Positions 29,801 through 38,235 of a stretch of 64,000 bases of DNA are shown here, one piece after another (the first letter of the stretch is position 1; the number at the start of each line of letters is the position of its first letter). The DNA lies in the NCBI RefSeq assembly GCF_020520425.1, contig NC_079490.1:5456001-5520000 (forward strand), in the 5' to 3' direction. The stretch is from Spinacia oleracea. Lineage: Eukaryota > Streptophyta > Magnoliopsida > Caryophyllales > Amaranthaceae. The translations under genes were made by a program, and so were the position numbers. The notes under the pieces are model-generated. The model had not been told where the DNA came from, ran no database searches, and was given only the letters and a program-made list of their open reading frames with translations.

Positions 29801-32368
29801 CTTCTCTGTCGAAAAATTTCTTTTCTTCTGTTTCACTGGCCTAACTTCTCTGCTGACATTCAGTCTATGGACCATGACACTGGGGTCAATCCCTGGCATT
29901 TCGTCCGCTGAGAAAGCAAATATGTCTGCGTGCTCTCTCAGCAGACCGATGAGGTTCACTCTGAGGGATAGGTCTACGTCTATGCCAATTCGAACTGTCC
30001 GGTCTGTCAACCCTTCCTCTAATTCTATCTCCTCAGTTTCGTCAGTTGGCGTGGGTTCCAACAGACCTTCCTCCCGATGCTCGAAGTTTTCCATGCTTAA
30101 CAACTTGTCTTTTTTGCGCTCTGCTCTCTTTCTTTTTCGAGATTGGGGAAGTTCTTCTTCTGCCAGTGGTGGGGGTCTGGGTGGTTGTTTTAGCGCAGTG
30201 TGGTAGCACTTCTTGGCCTGCTCCTGACTGCCTTTTACCTTGGCTGAGCGGCCATCATTTGTCGTATACATCATGGTAAGGTGATAAGTGGAGACTACAG
30301 CCCCTGCGTCATGGATGAATGGTCTGCCAAGAATGACGTTGTAGGCTGCGGGGACTTTCACAATCATGAAGTCTACCATGATATCCTTGATATCCTTCCC
30401 TTGGCCAATCTGCACCGGCAAACTGACTATCCCCTCTGGTATGACTGTGGCTCCTGTGAATCCGATTACTGGGTAATTGACTGATCTTACATATTTCTCA
30501 TCAATTTGCAACTCTTGGAAAGCAGGCCAGAACAGGATATTCGCAGAGCTACCTCCGTCTATCAGAATACGGTGGATTTTTCTGTTTGCTACATTCAGGG
30601 CTAGTACCATGGGGTCGTCATGGGGGTATATTATGCCTTTACAGTCCTCCTCTGTGAAAGTGCACTGCGGGATTTTTGGAGGGGCGGGCCACCTGCCAGA
30701 ATTATGGTAATTAACCTGGTGCTTGAATTCGCTCACACTGGCCTTGGCCCCGCTAACAGTGGTTCCCGCGTAAACTGGCCCTCCTGTTATGACCAAAATG
30801 TCGCCCATTCTCTTTTGGTCTGCTGGGTAGCTCTGCTTGGGTTCCGCCTTCTTATTGTCGGACCTATTATCATTATCTCTGTTCTCATAGGTCCTGCTAT
30901 ACGAGCTTTTTGCTTTGAATTGAGTCAAGTATGCCCTCCGGATCAGATCTTCGATATTATCCTTCAAATGAGTGCACTCTTCTGTGAGGTGGCCATGGTC
31001 TCTGTGAAAGTCACAGTACTTTTTTGGGTCCCTGTACTTGTTGTACATTTTGGGAGGTCTCTGCCACTTCTCGTCCTCTTTGCTGATGGAAAAAATTTGA
31101 GTTCTGGATGCCACTAAGGGGGTATACTCATTAAACTTCCCCCTTTTCTCAGTTTTAAACTCGTTACCTTTGCCTCTGCCTGGTCCCTGCCAGTCTCTTC
31201 TTGGCTGTGGGTTTTCTCTTCTGTCTGAGTACTCTTTTTTGTATGGCTCTTTCTTGCTCTGACTACCGTAATTGTTCTCACTTGCCACATATCGACGTGA
31301 GGTTGCTCTGCCAATTTCTTCACTCTTTATAAATTCATTTGCCTTTCCCAGCACCTCTGCGAGGGTTGTGAATGATTTTCTGCCCAGATAACTCTTGAAC
31401 TCTCCATCCCGCAGACCAGTCATCATGGCCAGGACTGCCACCTCTTGCTGCAACTTGGGTATATTCGACGCCTCCATATTGAATCTGGATATGTATTCCC
31501 TCAGAGATTCCTGAGGCCCCTGGATGACTGACATCAGCTCCCCTGTCATCCTTTCTCTGGCAATGTTTGCCACGTATTGGGTGCGAAACAAGATAGCTAG
31601 CTGCCGGAAAGATGTTATGGTGCCTTTGGGTATTTTACCAAACCAGCTCTGTGCCATCCCCTCTAGAGTGGAAGGAAAGACCTTACACCACATAGAGTCT
31701 GTGTTGGTATATAGCATCATATGTCCCCCAAAGGCAGAGAGGTGATTCGTTGGGTCTGTCTTTCCGGAGTATTTGCAGGTGGGCATTTTTATCTTCTCCA
31801 TTCTTTCAGAGAGTATTTCATCGCAGAAGGGAGAATTATCAGGTTTAACTATTGCTCGGATGGGATTGGGCATACCTGACACGGAGTGGTGTCTTTGACT
31901 GGGTGCTTGCTCAGTCCTTGCCCGGGGTTGAGCTCTGCTTGGTGTGATACTCTCTGCTTCATACTCTTGATTATCAGCCCCTTCCATGTCCTGCTGCAGA
32001 TTCCTCCTCCAAACATTCGGACTATGCTGGGGTCTGGGACGTTTTCTCCTCTGCTCAACCTCAACCTCTGGGGCTGTTCTCATGACCTGGGCTTGTGGGG
32101 TTGTTTGAGTAAGGAATGTCAGGACTTCTATTGCTGTGCGCATCTGGTCGGGTGAGAACTGTGCCCCCAATCGTGCTAGTGAAGCACTGGTTGGAATTGG
32201 GATACCCTGGCCCTGGCTAGGGGTTGCCATAGCTCTGGGTTGTGGTGTCTCTCTTGGCGGACCAAGACTCTGAGGCATGCCGAATAAGGGTACATTTGTG
32301 GTTCTCTGGTTGTTTTTTGAGGTGGGTGGTTCTATCTGCTGGATTATCGGTTCGCTTGACTCAGTCAT
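26843..32368 (-). CDS. Gag-Pol polyprotein of the left retrotransposon copy
   Basis: 1841 residues from the first ATG (32366-32368), 64 nt inside LTR B, with no internal stop. Domains, approximate residues: Gag 215-310 (MWCKVFPSTLEGMAQSWFGK); His/Cys region near 450 (YCDFHRDHGHLTEEC); aspartic protease DGGSSA near 603; reverse transcriptase with YVDD near 997; Ty3-type RNase H 1140-1255; a second, archaeal-type RNase H 1272-1400 (YVDGSA, NEAEYEA, KTDSQL, ENSQADALSKL); integrase zinc region 1490-1535; integrase core with WGMDILGP, FDHGTQFD and GQAEAANK; then WEGPY. There is no chromodomain. Gag and Pol are in one frame. About ten residues differ from the right copy. The copy appears coding-competent. 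Confidence 0.95.
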   Translation of the reverse strand: MTESSEPIIQQIEPPTSKNNQRTTNVPLFGMPQSLGPPRETPQPRAMATPSQGQGIPIPTSASLARLGAQFSPDQMRTAIEVLTFLTQTTPQAQVMRTAPEVEVEQRRKRPRPQHSPNVWRRNLQQDMEGADNQEYEAESITPSRAQPRARTEQAPSQRHHSVSGMPNPIRAIVKPDNSPFCDEILSERMEKIKMPTCKYSGKTDPTNHLSAFGGHMMLYTNTDSMWCKVFPSTLEGMAQSWFGKIPKGTITSFRQLAILFRTQYVANIARERMTGELMSVIQGPQESLREYISRFNMEASNIPKLQQEVAVLAMMTGLRDGEFKSYLGRKSFTTLAEVLGKANEFIKSEEIGRATSRRYVASENNYGSQSKKEPYKKEYSDRRENPQPRRDWQGPGRGKGNEFKTEKRGKFNEYTPLVASRTQIFSISKEDEKWQRPPKMYNKYRDPKKYCDFHRDHGHLTEECTHLKDNIEDLIRRAYLTQFKAKSSYSRTYENRDNDNRSDNKKAEPKQSYPADQKRMGDILVITGGPVYAGTTVSGAKASVSEFKHQVNYHNSGRWPAPPKIPQCTFTEEDCKGIIYPHDDPMVLALNVANRKIHRILIDGGSSANILFWPAFQELQIDEKYVRSVNYPVIGFTGATVIPEGIVSLPVQIGQGKDIKDIMVDFMIVKVPAAYNVILGRPFIHDAGAVVSTYHLTMMYTTNDGRSAKVKGSQEQAKKCYHTALKQPPRPPPLAEEELPQSRKRKRAERKKDKLLSMENFEHREEGLLEPTPTDETEEIELEEGLTDRTVRIGIDVDLSLRVNLIGLLREHADIFAFSADEMPGIDPSVMVHRLNVSREVRPVKQKKRNFSTEKNVAIQEEINKLLASKFIEECDYPEWLANVVMVKKANGQWRMCVDFTDLNKACPKDCYPLPRIDQLVDSTSGHALLSFMDAFSGYHQISLLESDRKKAAFITDAGVYNYKAMPFGLKNAGATYQKLVDKIFAQQKGRNVEVYVDDSIVKSKKEANHIADLRETFATLRQYGMKLNPKKCVFGVKSGKFLGFLVSERGIDANPEKVEAILNLPEPKNIRDVQRLTGKMAALTRFISKSADRSLPFFQVLKGNKTFKWEAEQKKAFAEVKNHLKSLPTIARPEVGDVLQLYISASKKTVAAALIVEKDKAQQPVYFVSHILNPAEQRYPLIEKMAFAIMIAARKLKPYFDAHKVQVLTNQPLEKSLRRLDTSGRLLKWAVELSEYDIEYRPRTAIKAQALADFIAEASYEEEEEPLGTWQIYVDGSAAVTGSGAGIIMTSPEGNVFEYAIKFKFKASNNEAEYEAAIAGIQMCKAADAKKIVLKTDSQLVASQYKGEYEAREPSMQRYLTLMKEAVAQLESFEIQLVPRAENSQADALSKLASSSLQDLERTVMVEVQEEKSIDKRPMVNAISTEPQWYDSIVSYKLGRGLLTTEPEQKKIKRNEHWFVIYQGRLYKKSFSLPLLRCVSTEESQRIIEEIHEGICGNHIGGRTLALKALRAGYYWPTMVSDSQSYVKKCDKCQKFAPVINQPSNDLQPIVNPIPFAQWGMDILGPFTAASGGRRYLIVAVDYFTKWIEAEPTKSITAKRMKDFIWRNIITRFGIPESLVFDHGTQFDCTPVKDYCAELRIKFAYASVCHPQSNGQAEAANKQILGALRKKIEDFKGAWADLIPEILWSNRTTEKEATGESPYKLAFGAEAVLPVEVGLPSFRVQYYDESTNEQLMRESLDLLPEVRLLAELRLTANKERMSRAYNKRVKHRPMHVGDLVLRRTAATGKGKAEGKFTANWEGPYQITREIAPGSYHLMTMDGKELKNSWNANMLKKYYV

Positions 32369-32411
32369 TGCGTGAGAGGGTAGGTCTTTTAGAAGCAAGG
32401 TCTGGGAATTG

Positions 32412-32429
32412 CCCCTCCTTCTAGCGCCA
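32412..32429 (-). other. Primer-binding site, left copy
   Basis: Two bases inside LTR B the minus strand reads TGGCGCTAGAAGGAGG, beginning with the TGG expected for pairing with a tRNA 3' CCA. I do not assign the tRNA. Confidence 0.6.
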
Positions 32430-32431
32430 CT

Positions 32432-32934
32432 TGTTCCGGGTGTGGAACTGGGGGAGCCCTGCCTGATGATGTTGCCCTGCTTGGTGATGCTGCCCTGTCG
32501 GACAGAACGAACGTAAGCTAACCTCGGGGGTTTAACCGAGGAAACCCCCTCCGATGCCTAAGTCAGCAAATGAGATAATGTTCTAGAGAGAGAAAGTAGA
32601 GAGGGTTAAGAATTGTACTTTTTATTGAACGTGTCCGCAAATGAATGGGGACGGCAGTATTTATAGGCGTACTATTCAGTACTTTGGCCTATTCAGATGT
32701 TGCCGCGTGTACGCTAGTGATGTACTTGTTTGTTTGTCCTTTTGCTTAACGACGTATCTATGTTGTCGTCTAGCAGGTCGTTGCCCCGCAGACCTAAGGG
32801 TCTGCGCGGTTCTTGAGGACTTGTGGTACTTTCAATAGGTACTTCCTGCGGTTGCTTTGCTTGATCTGTCTTATCTGATGTCCGATGGTCTGCTGTGACA
32901 TGAATGATCTGCTAGGTTACTTCTACTCCGTACA
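32432..32934 (-). repeat. LTR B (shared central LTR)
   Basis: 503 bp, TG...CA. It serves as 3' LTR of the right copy and 5' LTR of the left copy. The TATA box is at 32658-32665 (plus-strand TATTTATA). Relative to LTR A it has three private differences: T for G in TACTTTTTATTG, one extra T in TTGTTTGTTTG, and A for G in GAGGACTTG. LTR C differs from it at those three positions plus one of its own. Confidence 0.93.
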
Positions 32935-33064
32935 ACTAGTCCCCAAGAGTAGGGCTGACTACTTGGAGTTAGACCTGCTCTTTCAGTGTTCTTTGGCTGC
33001 ATCCTGTACAACTAGTCCCCAAGAGTAGGGCTGACTACTTGGAGTTAGACCTGCTCTTTCCGGT
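32935..33064 (-). repeat. Duplicated polypurine-tract region next to LTR B
   Basis: The same 76-bp-period duplication as beside LTR A. The ACTAGTCCCCAAGAGTAGGG block is repeated at about 32935 and 33011. Confidence 0.7.
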
Positions 33065-33088
33065 CATAACTTGCGCGATTGTCTGTAC

Positions 33089-33141
<53 letters not shown>

Positions 33142-33145
<4 letters not shown>

Positions 33146-33280
33146 CGTCGTGGTTTTACTGTAGTTAGCATTTGGAAGGAAAATAAACCGTCATGGTTTA
33201 TTGCGCCCCACGTGTCCTTCATCCAGGTAGGTGACTTGAAGGGTCTTCAAATCTTGGCCGTTTAATTCTCCTTTTAAATA
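33142..33280 (+). promoter_or_regulatory. Promoter of the antisense gene, right copy
   Basis: AAACCGTCRTGGTTT palindromes at 33142-33156 and 33185-33199, G-box CACGTG at 33209-33214, and TTTTAAATA at 33272-33280, all as in the left copy. A poly(T) run of about 50 nt precedes it (33090-33140). AACCG is a MYB-type core and CACGTG a bZIP/bHLH core. Their use here is inference. Confidence 0.6.
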
Positions 33281-33563
33281 CGGGTTTCAGTTACTTTCTT
33301 TTTCTCTCTCCTCTTTCTTACCTTCTTCATTTTCTTACTCTCCTCTAACTTTACTTTGCTTTGAACTTAATTTCGCCATTTCCCGAGCACTCTAACTCCA
33401 AGTTCTTTGCTTTCTTGTGTTTTTGTATTATTCCGGTGATTGCGCATCCGCTGGTGGTGGTGTTTTCTTCTGAAATTGTCGAGATTTTCTGGGTTCGTGT
33501 TTTTCTTCGAGGGTTTCTAGTCCGCCATTGTTGAACCTTTTTCTTCGCCCTTCTCTTTTCCAG

Positions 33564-33899
33564 GTAATTCTTTTGCTTTTTCTTTGCTGCATTCTTTGGT
33601 TTTGCATGTACATTCAACTGTTTTAGTAATTTTTGTGGGTTTTTTGTGGTATGTGTTCTTCGAATAAAATGTGGGAGTGTTTGTGTTTTTTGGCTTCGCC
33701 ATTTCTGCATTTCTTGGAGTTTTTTGTCTTCTTCTTCCTTTTCTCTTCTGTTTTTTTTTTATTTATTTTTTTTTATTTTTATTTTTACATTACATGTATA
33801 TTTTTGTGTCGTTTTGCTCTTTTTTCTCTGTCGTTTTGCCTTGACTTTTCTCCTTCTACCCTTTGTTTATTCTTCTTTCTTTCTTCTTTTTTCTTTCAG
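33564..33899 (+). other. Leader intron of the antisense gene, right copy
   Basis: The exon end TTTTCCAG is followed by GTAATT at 33564. A long pyrimidine tract with TTTCTTTCAG ends at 33899, six nucleotides before the ATG. A first intron in the 5' UTR is common in strongly expressed plant genes. Confidence 0.6.
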
Positions 33900-33904
33900 T
33901 CAAC

Positions 33905-36259
33905 ATGTCTGATACCTCTGATAGTGCCAACCCTAGTAGCCCTGGGTATATGAGCGATTCCTCCGAGCCATATTCTCCTTCTTCCCCTTCCTCTGTCTCT
34001 TTACCCTCTGATGAAGAGGCTAGGACAGTAGCAGAGAATAGAACTAAGTCTATGCATGATGTTATCCCTCGTTCTGAGCCTGCGGTGATATCTATCTCCA
34101 GTGGGTCTTCCTCTGGGGGTGTGTCCCCCGTCGCTGGCAGGGCTACGCCTGTTGTGTCAGGGCCTACTCCTGCCTTTCGTCAATGTCTTAGAGAACTGCG
34201 CCATGAACATTTGGCCAGTGCGGTTCGATTGAACCCTCCCCCTAATGCCCCTATTGGGCTAGACATCCAACCCCTGGCCGAAGTAGCTTGGTTGGACAGT
34301 TTTGATCAACTAGACGGGCCTTTTATTGGGAGTACTGATGGGTCGTTGCATGTTTACCGCAGACGTTCTCCGATGGCAAGTGGTCCTAGCAGTGGTTGCG
34401 GCGACGCAGAGCATCATCCTGAGAATCCTATTCTCGAGGAGGTGGGGCTTCTCCGACCGTTTCCGTTGTATGTTGAGGAAGATCTACCCGTTGGCTCCAC
34501 TGAGAGTTATTTAGCTCCTGAAGTTTCATATGGTCCCTTAAACGCTGCGCCGGATGTGGATTGGCTCAAAGCAGCTCGTCAACATGATTATCCTGGTGTT
34601 GGAAGGGAGCTTTATGCTTTTCCCCCTGGATACGAGCTGGTTGTCCCCGCAGATGATGCTCGTATTACTGCTCCTCCCCCTGGTCATATTGGGTTGTATT
34701 CATATCATCTGGACTTTGGGCTGCGCTTTCCCTTGGATCCAACCTTGGCCAAATTTTTGAAGGCTTTTAATGTTTGCCTGGCGCAGCTTCATCCGTTTGC
34801 TATACGGACTTTGGTCTGCTACTTGTGGGTGGTGCGTTTCAAAGGCTTCCCTGAGACTCTCTCTTTGTGCAAACGACTGCACTGTATTCGAAGCAGTGAT
34901 AATAAGGAAGGGAGCATTGGTTGGTTTACCACTTACACTGCTCGAGGCAAAATGACCTGCTTGGGCAACCCCACTGGGCAGAGGGATTGGAAGGGTCGAT
35001 TCTTCTGGCTTCGAGTTCCCGCTGACTTTCCTTTGCCTCGTAGCTTTGTTCCTCCAAATGGCAAGATGGAGGGTGTGGAGGTTTTGGTTGGTCATAACTT
35101 GGAGGATGCTGCTTATGAGTGGTTCGACTCAGTGATTAAGCGCGACGCGAACGGAAAGGACGTCGGCCGTGCCCCTAAGAATTGGCTGCCTCAGTCGATG
35201 TATATTCTGCGGAATGATGTTCTTTCCGCTATGCACTTGTGCAACACTCATCCTCAGGGTACATTTTTCTCTTTTTTTTTTTTTTTTTACTTAGCTTTTT
35301 TTTTTATAGAACCCCTTGATATGAGCTCCCTGGGTTTAAATAACATTTTCTTATGTTTCCTTGTCCTGCTAGGTCGTCAACACCTTGATATGAGCTCCTT
35401 GGGTTTAGCTGCTGATGGAACCCCTCAGACTAACGAGCCAGCGGAAGACCCCGCCAATGCTTATCGTACCATAGCTGATGTTGTTGGCGGACGCAGAGCA
35501 AGCTCTCGACGAACTGTTCGAGGGGGGAGTTCTGCTGCTAGTCGTACTGCTAGAGATGGGGGCTCTGTGGCTAGCCGCACTAGCAGGGGGGGAGGCTCTG
35601 CAGGAATAACCGCTGGGGCGAGCACCTCAACGCCACGTTCTGCCCCTGTTTCTCGGGCTACCCCTTCTATATCTGCCTCTGCTCGGCGTGGTCAGACCAC
35701 ACGGGGAGGGGGTAATATTGCGGGCCAACGTCGGCCTCGTCCTGAGACGGAAAGCGTTTCTGTTGACGTTACGCGAACTGCTGCAGACCAATTGCAATCT
35801 GCTCATCCTGACCAAGTTGTGAATTCCTCTATCTCCGAGCAGGTGGAGATTGTGACCGAGGAGCAGGACGTCCCTTTTGTGCAGCGCCCAGGTAAGCGCA
35901 TTTGCACTGGGGAGAGTTCTCGCTCGCAGGAGCAGGCCCAAGCTTCTGCCCCTGCTAACCAAAGCACCGCTTCTCTTCCTACTTCATCTGCTGCTCTTGC
36001 TGCTTACTTGGAGGAGCAACTGAGGTTGCCTGAGTCCTCTGTTCCTGCTTTTGTGAATATTAGGAACGGGGAATTTTTGGAGAAGGAGGCCATTGATGTT
36101 CGCCCTGCGGTGAACCCTGAGTTGGCTGCCTGTTTCTCCCCTGCGCCGATTAGCGATGACATCTTCGCTCCTCACTGGGATGTTAGAGCTAACGAGTCTT
36201 TGTATGCCAGCTTCCCAGAGAAAGGCGGAACGTTGGCATACCGGATGCTGAAGGGTTAA
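33905..36259 (+). CDS. Antisense gene of the right retrotransposon copy, exons 1-2 (PF04195-like)
   Basis: The start is the ATG at 33905, not the earlier TTG-initiated extension. Residues 1-65 are Ser/Pro-rich and acidic. Residues about 220-380 resemble the plant 'putative gypsy type transposon' domain (PF04195): GHIGLYSYHLDFGLRFPLDP, FAIRTLVCYLWVVRFKGFPE, DWKGRFFWLRVP. An intron with donor G|GTACAT at 35259 and acceptor CTGCTAG ending at 35372 is 114 nt, so reading through it also stays open. Exon 2 encodes an Arg/Gly/Ser-rich region, then a TAA at 36257-36259. The downstream coiled-coil exon is one frame away, so a 1-nt loss near the stop is likely. Function is unknown. Comparable antisense ORFs are known in Tat-lineage elements such as Grande and Retand. 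Confidence 0.75.
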   Translation: MSDTSDSANPSSPGYMSDSSEPYSPSSPSSVSLPSDEEARTVAENRTKSMHDVIPRSEPAVISISSGSSSGGVSPVAGRATPVVSGPTPAFRQCLRELRHEHLASAVRLNPPPNAPIGLDIQPLAEVAWLDSFDQLDGPFIGSTDGSLHVYRRRSPMASGPSSGCGDAEHHPENPILEEVGLLRPFPLYVEEDLPVGSTESYLAPEVSYGPLNAAPDVDWLKAARQHDYPGVGRELYAFPPGYELVVPADDARITAPPPGHIGLYSYHLDFGLRFPLDPTLAKFLKAFNVCLAQLHPFAIRTLVCYLWVVRFKGFPETLSLCKRLHCIRSSDNKEGSIGWFTTYTARGKMTCLGNPTGQRDWKGRFFWLRVPADFPLPRSFVPPNGKMEGVEVLVGHNLEDAAYEWFDSVIKRDANGKDVGRAPKNWLPQSMYILRNDVLSAMHLCNTHPQGTFFSFFFFFYLAFFFIEPLDMSSLGLNNIFLCFLVLLGRQHLDMSSLGLAADGTPQTNEPAEDPANAYRTIADVVGGRRASSRRTVRGGSSAASRTARDGGSVASRTSRGGGSAGITAGASTSTPRSAPVSRATPSISASARRGQTTRGGGNIAGQRRPRPETESVSVDVTRTAADQLQSAHPDQVVNSSISEQVEIVTEEQDVPFVQRPGKRICTGESSRSQEQAQASAPANQSTASLPTSSAALAAYLEEQLRLPESSVPAFVNIRNGEFLEKEAIDVRPAVNPELAACFSPAPISDDIFAPHWDVRANESLYASFPEKGGTLAYRMLKG

Positions 36260-36330
36260 CACTGCCAGCTGACCGCCCCCTTGAGCGTGTTTACACCCCT
36301 GGGGCTAATGCCTGCCAGAAAGTGCTAGAG

Positions 36331-36474
36331 GTAAGAAGCTTTTGAATCTATGCTGTTTTTATACTTAGCCATTTTTTGCATGTTTTTGTACTTAGCCATT
36401 TTTTGCATGTTTTTGTACTTAGCCATTTTTTGCATGTTTTTGTACTTAGCCATTTTTTTTATTATTATTTGCAG
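36331..36474 (+). repeat. Intron with 27-bp tandem units (right copy)
   Basis: Donor AG|GTAAGA, acceptor TATTTGCAG. Inside are four units with GTACTTAGCCATTTTTTGCA, of the same number and phase as in the left copy. Confidence 0.7.
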
Positions 36475-37134
36475 GCTGGGGTTGCTGTGAAGGAGCTCTG
36501 TGACTTCTTTTTCTTCTATCAGAGGAAGCATGATCAACATCTTGCTCCTCTTGAAGAAAAGGACAGGCAGATCCGAGACCTGACCTTGGAAAACGAAAGA
36601 GCATCCTCCTCCCTCACTATTGCCAATGCCAATGTTCAGACGATATCCGTCGAAAGAGACAACTTGGCTAGTGAGGTTGTAGCTCTGCGCCTAACTGGGG
36701 AGAATTTAGCTAAAGCTCAGGCGGAGAGGAAACGCACTGAGGATTTGGCGGGGCAGCTAAGCTTTGTTGAGCAGAGGCATGCTGACGAGCTGGCAGAACT
36801 TCGCCTTTCTGTGCAGAAGGAGGTGGCTGCTGCTGTGCGAGAATTTTGTCGCTCTGACGCTCAGTATGCCCTTCTAACGCAGAGGTATGATGGCGGGTGG
36901 AAAGCGGCCTCTCTCATAATCAAGCACAAATATCCGCAGTTTGATTGGAGTTTAATCGAAGAGGACTGGCTTGCTGGCCTACACCTTACCATTCTTAAAG
37001 AACTGCGGGAGGCTGAAGCTGCTGAGGGTCATGCCGTAGAGCCTAGTGATGTGCCCGACTTCTGCGTCGAGAACATTCACCCTGGAGATTTGCCTTTCTC
37101 AGATGAAGATGATGTTGCAGGCAATGACGAATAA
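36475..37134 (+). CDS. Antisense gene C-terminal exon (coiled coil), right copy
   Basis: 219 codons plus stop. It starts AGVAVKELCDFF directly after the acceptor. A heptad-like region of about 90 residues (QIRDLTLENERASSSLTIAN to RLSVQKEVAAAVREF) predicts a parallel coiled coil. It is followed by YDGGWKAASLIIKHKYPQFD and an acidic C-terminus (FSDEDDVAGNDE). The identical left-copy exon suggests a recent common origin. The joining frame runs through the 70 nt between 36260 and 36330 in a frame other than that of exon 2. Confidence 0.65.
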   Translation, partial: AGVAVKELCDFFFFYQRKHDQHLAPLEEKDRQIRDLTLENERASSSLTIANANVQTISVERDNLASEVVALRLTGENLAKAQAERKRTEDLAGQLSFVEQRHADELAELRLSVQKEVAAAVREFCRSDAQYALLTQRYDGGWKAASLIIKHKYPQFDWSLIEEDWLAGLHLTILKELREAEAAEGHAVEPSDVPDFCVENIHPGDLPFSDEDDVAGNDE

Positions 37135-37520
37135 TGGGTGTGGCGGCTATCCCCCTGTTCTTCTTGTGTGACTGGGCCTGTTATGTAATAGTTTAGTTTT
37201 TTAAACAATATTATTTAGGGTTTGCCCTGTTGGGTGGTGGCGTTTGTGCCATTCTGTTTTTGGAACAATTTACAGTTAGTTTATTTCTGCCTTTCTTCTC
37301 AGATATTCTTGAGCTGGGCTGGTGTATTTACTGCCCAGAGCCATTTTGTAGGGCTGTACTTTATTTGTTTCCTTGGTTTTTAATGAAGGTATAGCCGCCG
37401 GCATTTGATATGCGTGTTTTTTCTAGGTACTTAGCCAATTTTTGATATCTTGTTTGTCTTTTGGAAGTTCTAGCCTTGATCAAAGTCAAGCTTTATAGCA
37501 TGTTTTATTACTATCTCCCC

Positions 37521-38009
37521 TTCTGAATTGTCTTGGCTTTTGCCAAGGCAAACTTAGGGACTGCTCTGTGACATTTGTGCGGTATTCTAGCTAGCCTTTT
37601 GAGCTACCTTCAACCTTGAATTGCTTTGGCTTTGGTCAAGGCAAAAACTCGGAAATTGTTTTGCGTATTTTAAATAGGCTTTTTGGGCTGCTTCCAATTT
37701 TGAATTGCCTTGGTTTTAGCCAAGGCAAAACTCAGAAATTGCTCTGCGATATTCTAACTAGCCTTTTGGGCTGTTTCCAATTTTGAATTGTCTTGGTTCT
37801 AGCCAAGGCAAAACTCGGAAATTGCTCTGCGATATTCTAACTAGCCTTTTGGGCTGTTTCCAATTTTGAATTGTCTTGGTTCTAGCCAAGGCAAAACTCA
37901 GAAATTGCTCTGCGATATTCTAACTAGCCTTTTGGGCTGTTTCCGATTTTGAATTGTCTTGGTTCTAGTCAAGGCAAAACTCAGAAATTGCTCTGCGATA
38001 TTCTAACTT
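37521..38009. repeat. 83-bp tandem array with stem-loops, right copy
   Basis: Same six-unit structure as 26128-26616, with each unit retaining the CTTGG/CCAAG hairpin. Unit number and order appear unchanged between copies, so the array has not been altered since the copies separated. Confidence 0.85.
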
Positions 38010-38235
38010 AGAAATTCATCATGACACTGTTCTTCAGCTGACTTGAGTGATCAAGTCAAGTCATCTGTTGAATGTGTGTATCATGACGTATTTCTAAGTT
38101 ACGTCGTGCTTTGCTTATTACTTTATCTTTTCTTGGAACCGCCAAGCTCATTTTATTATATGTATTCTGTAAGAAGGAGTACAAAGAGGGATAATTTTGG
38201 CTTATCCTGCCTTATCATTATATAGGTCATCTGTA

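Noticed and set aside
28401-30206. Several plus-strand open frames of 60-165 codons across Gag-Pol, repeated in the right copy (39794-41599, 42013-42510)
   Set aside because: They lie wholly opposite the intact polyprotein and recur in both copies only because the copies are nearly identical. No domain, start context or splice signal supports them, unlike the antisense gene downstream of pol.
36250-36265. Programmed -1 frameshift at the end of antisense exon 2
   Set aside because: The frame needed is -1, but the bases before the stop do not form a canonical slippery heptamer; a simple one-base loss is more economical.
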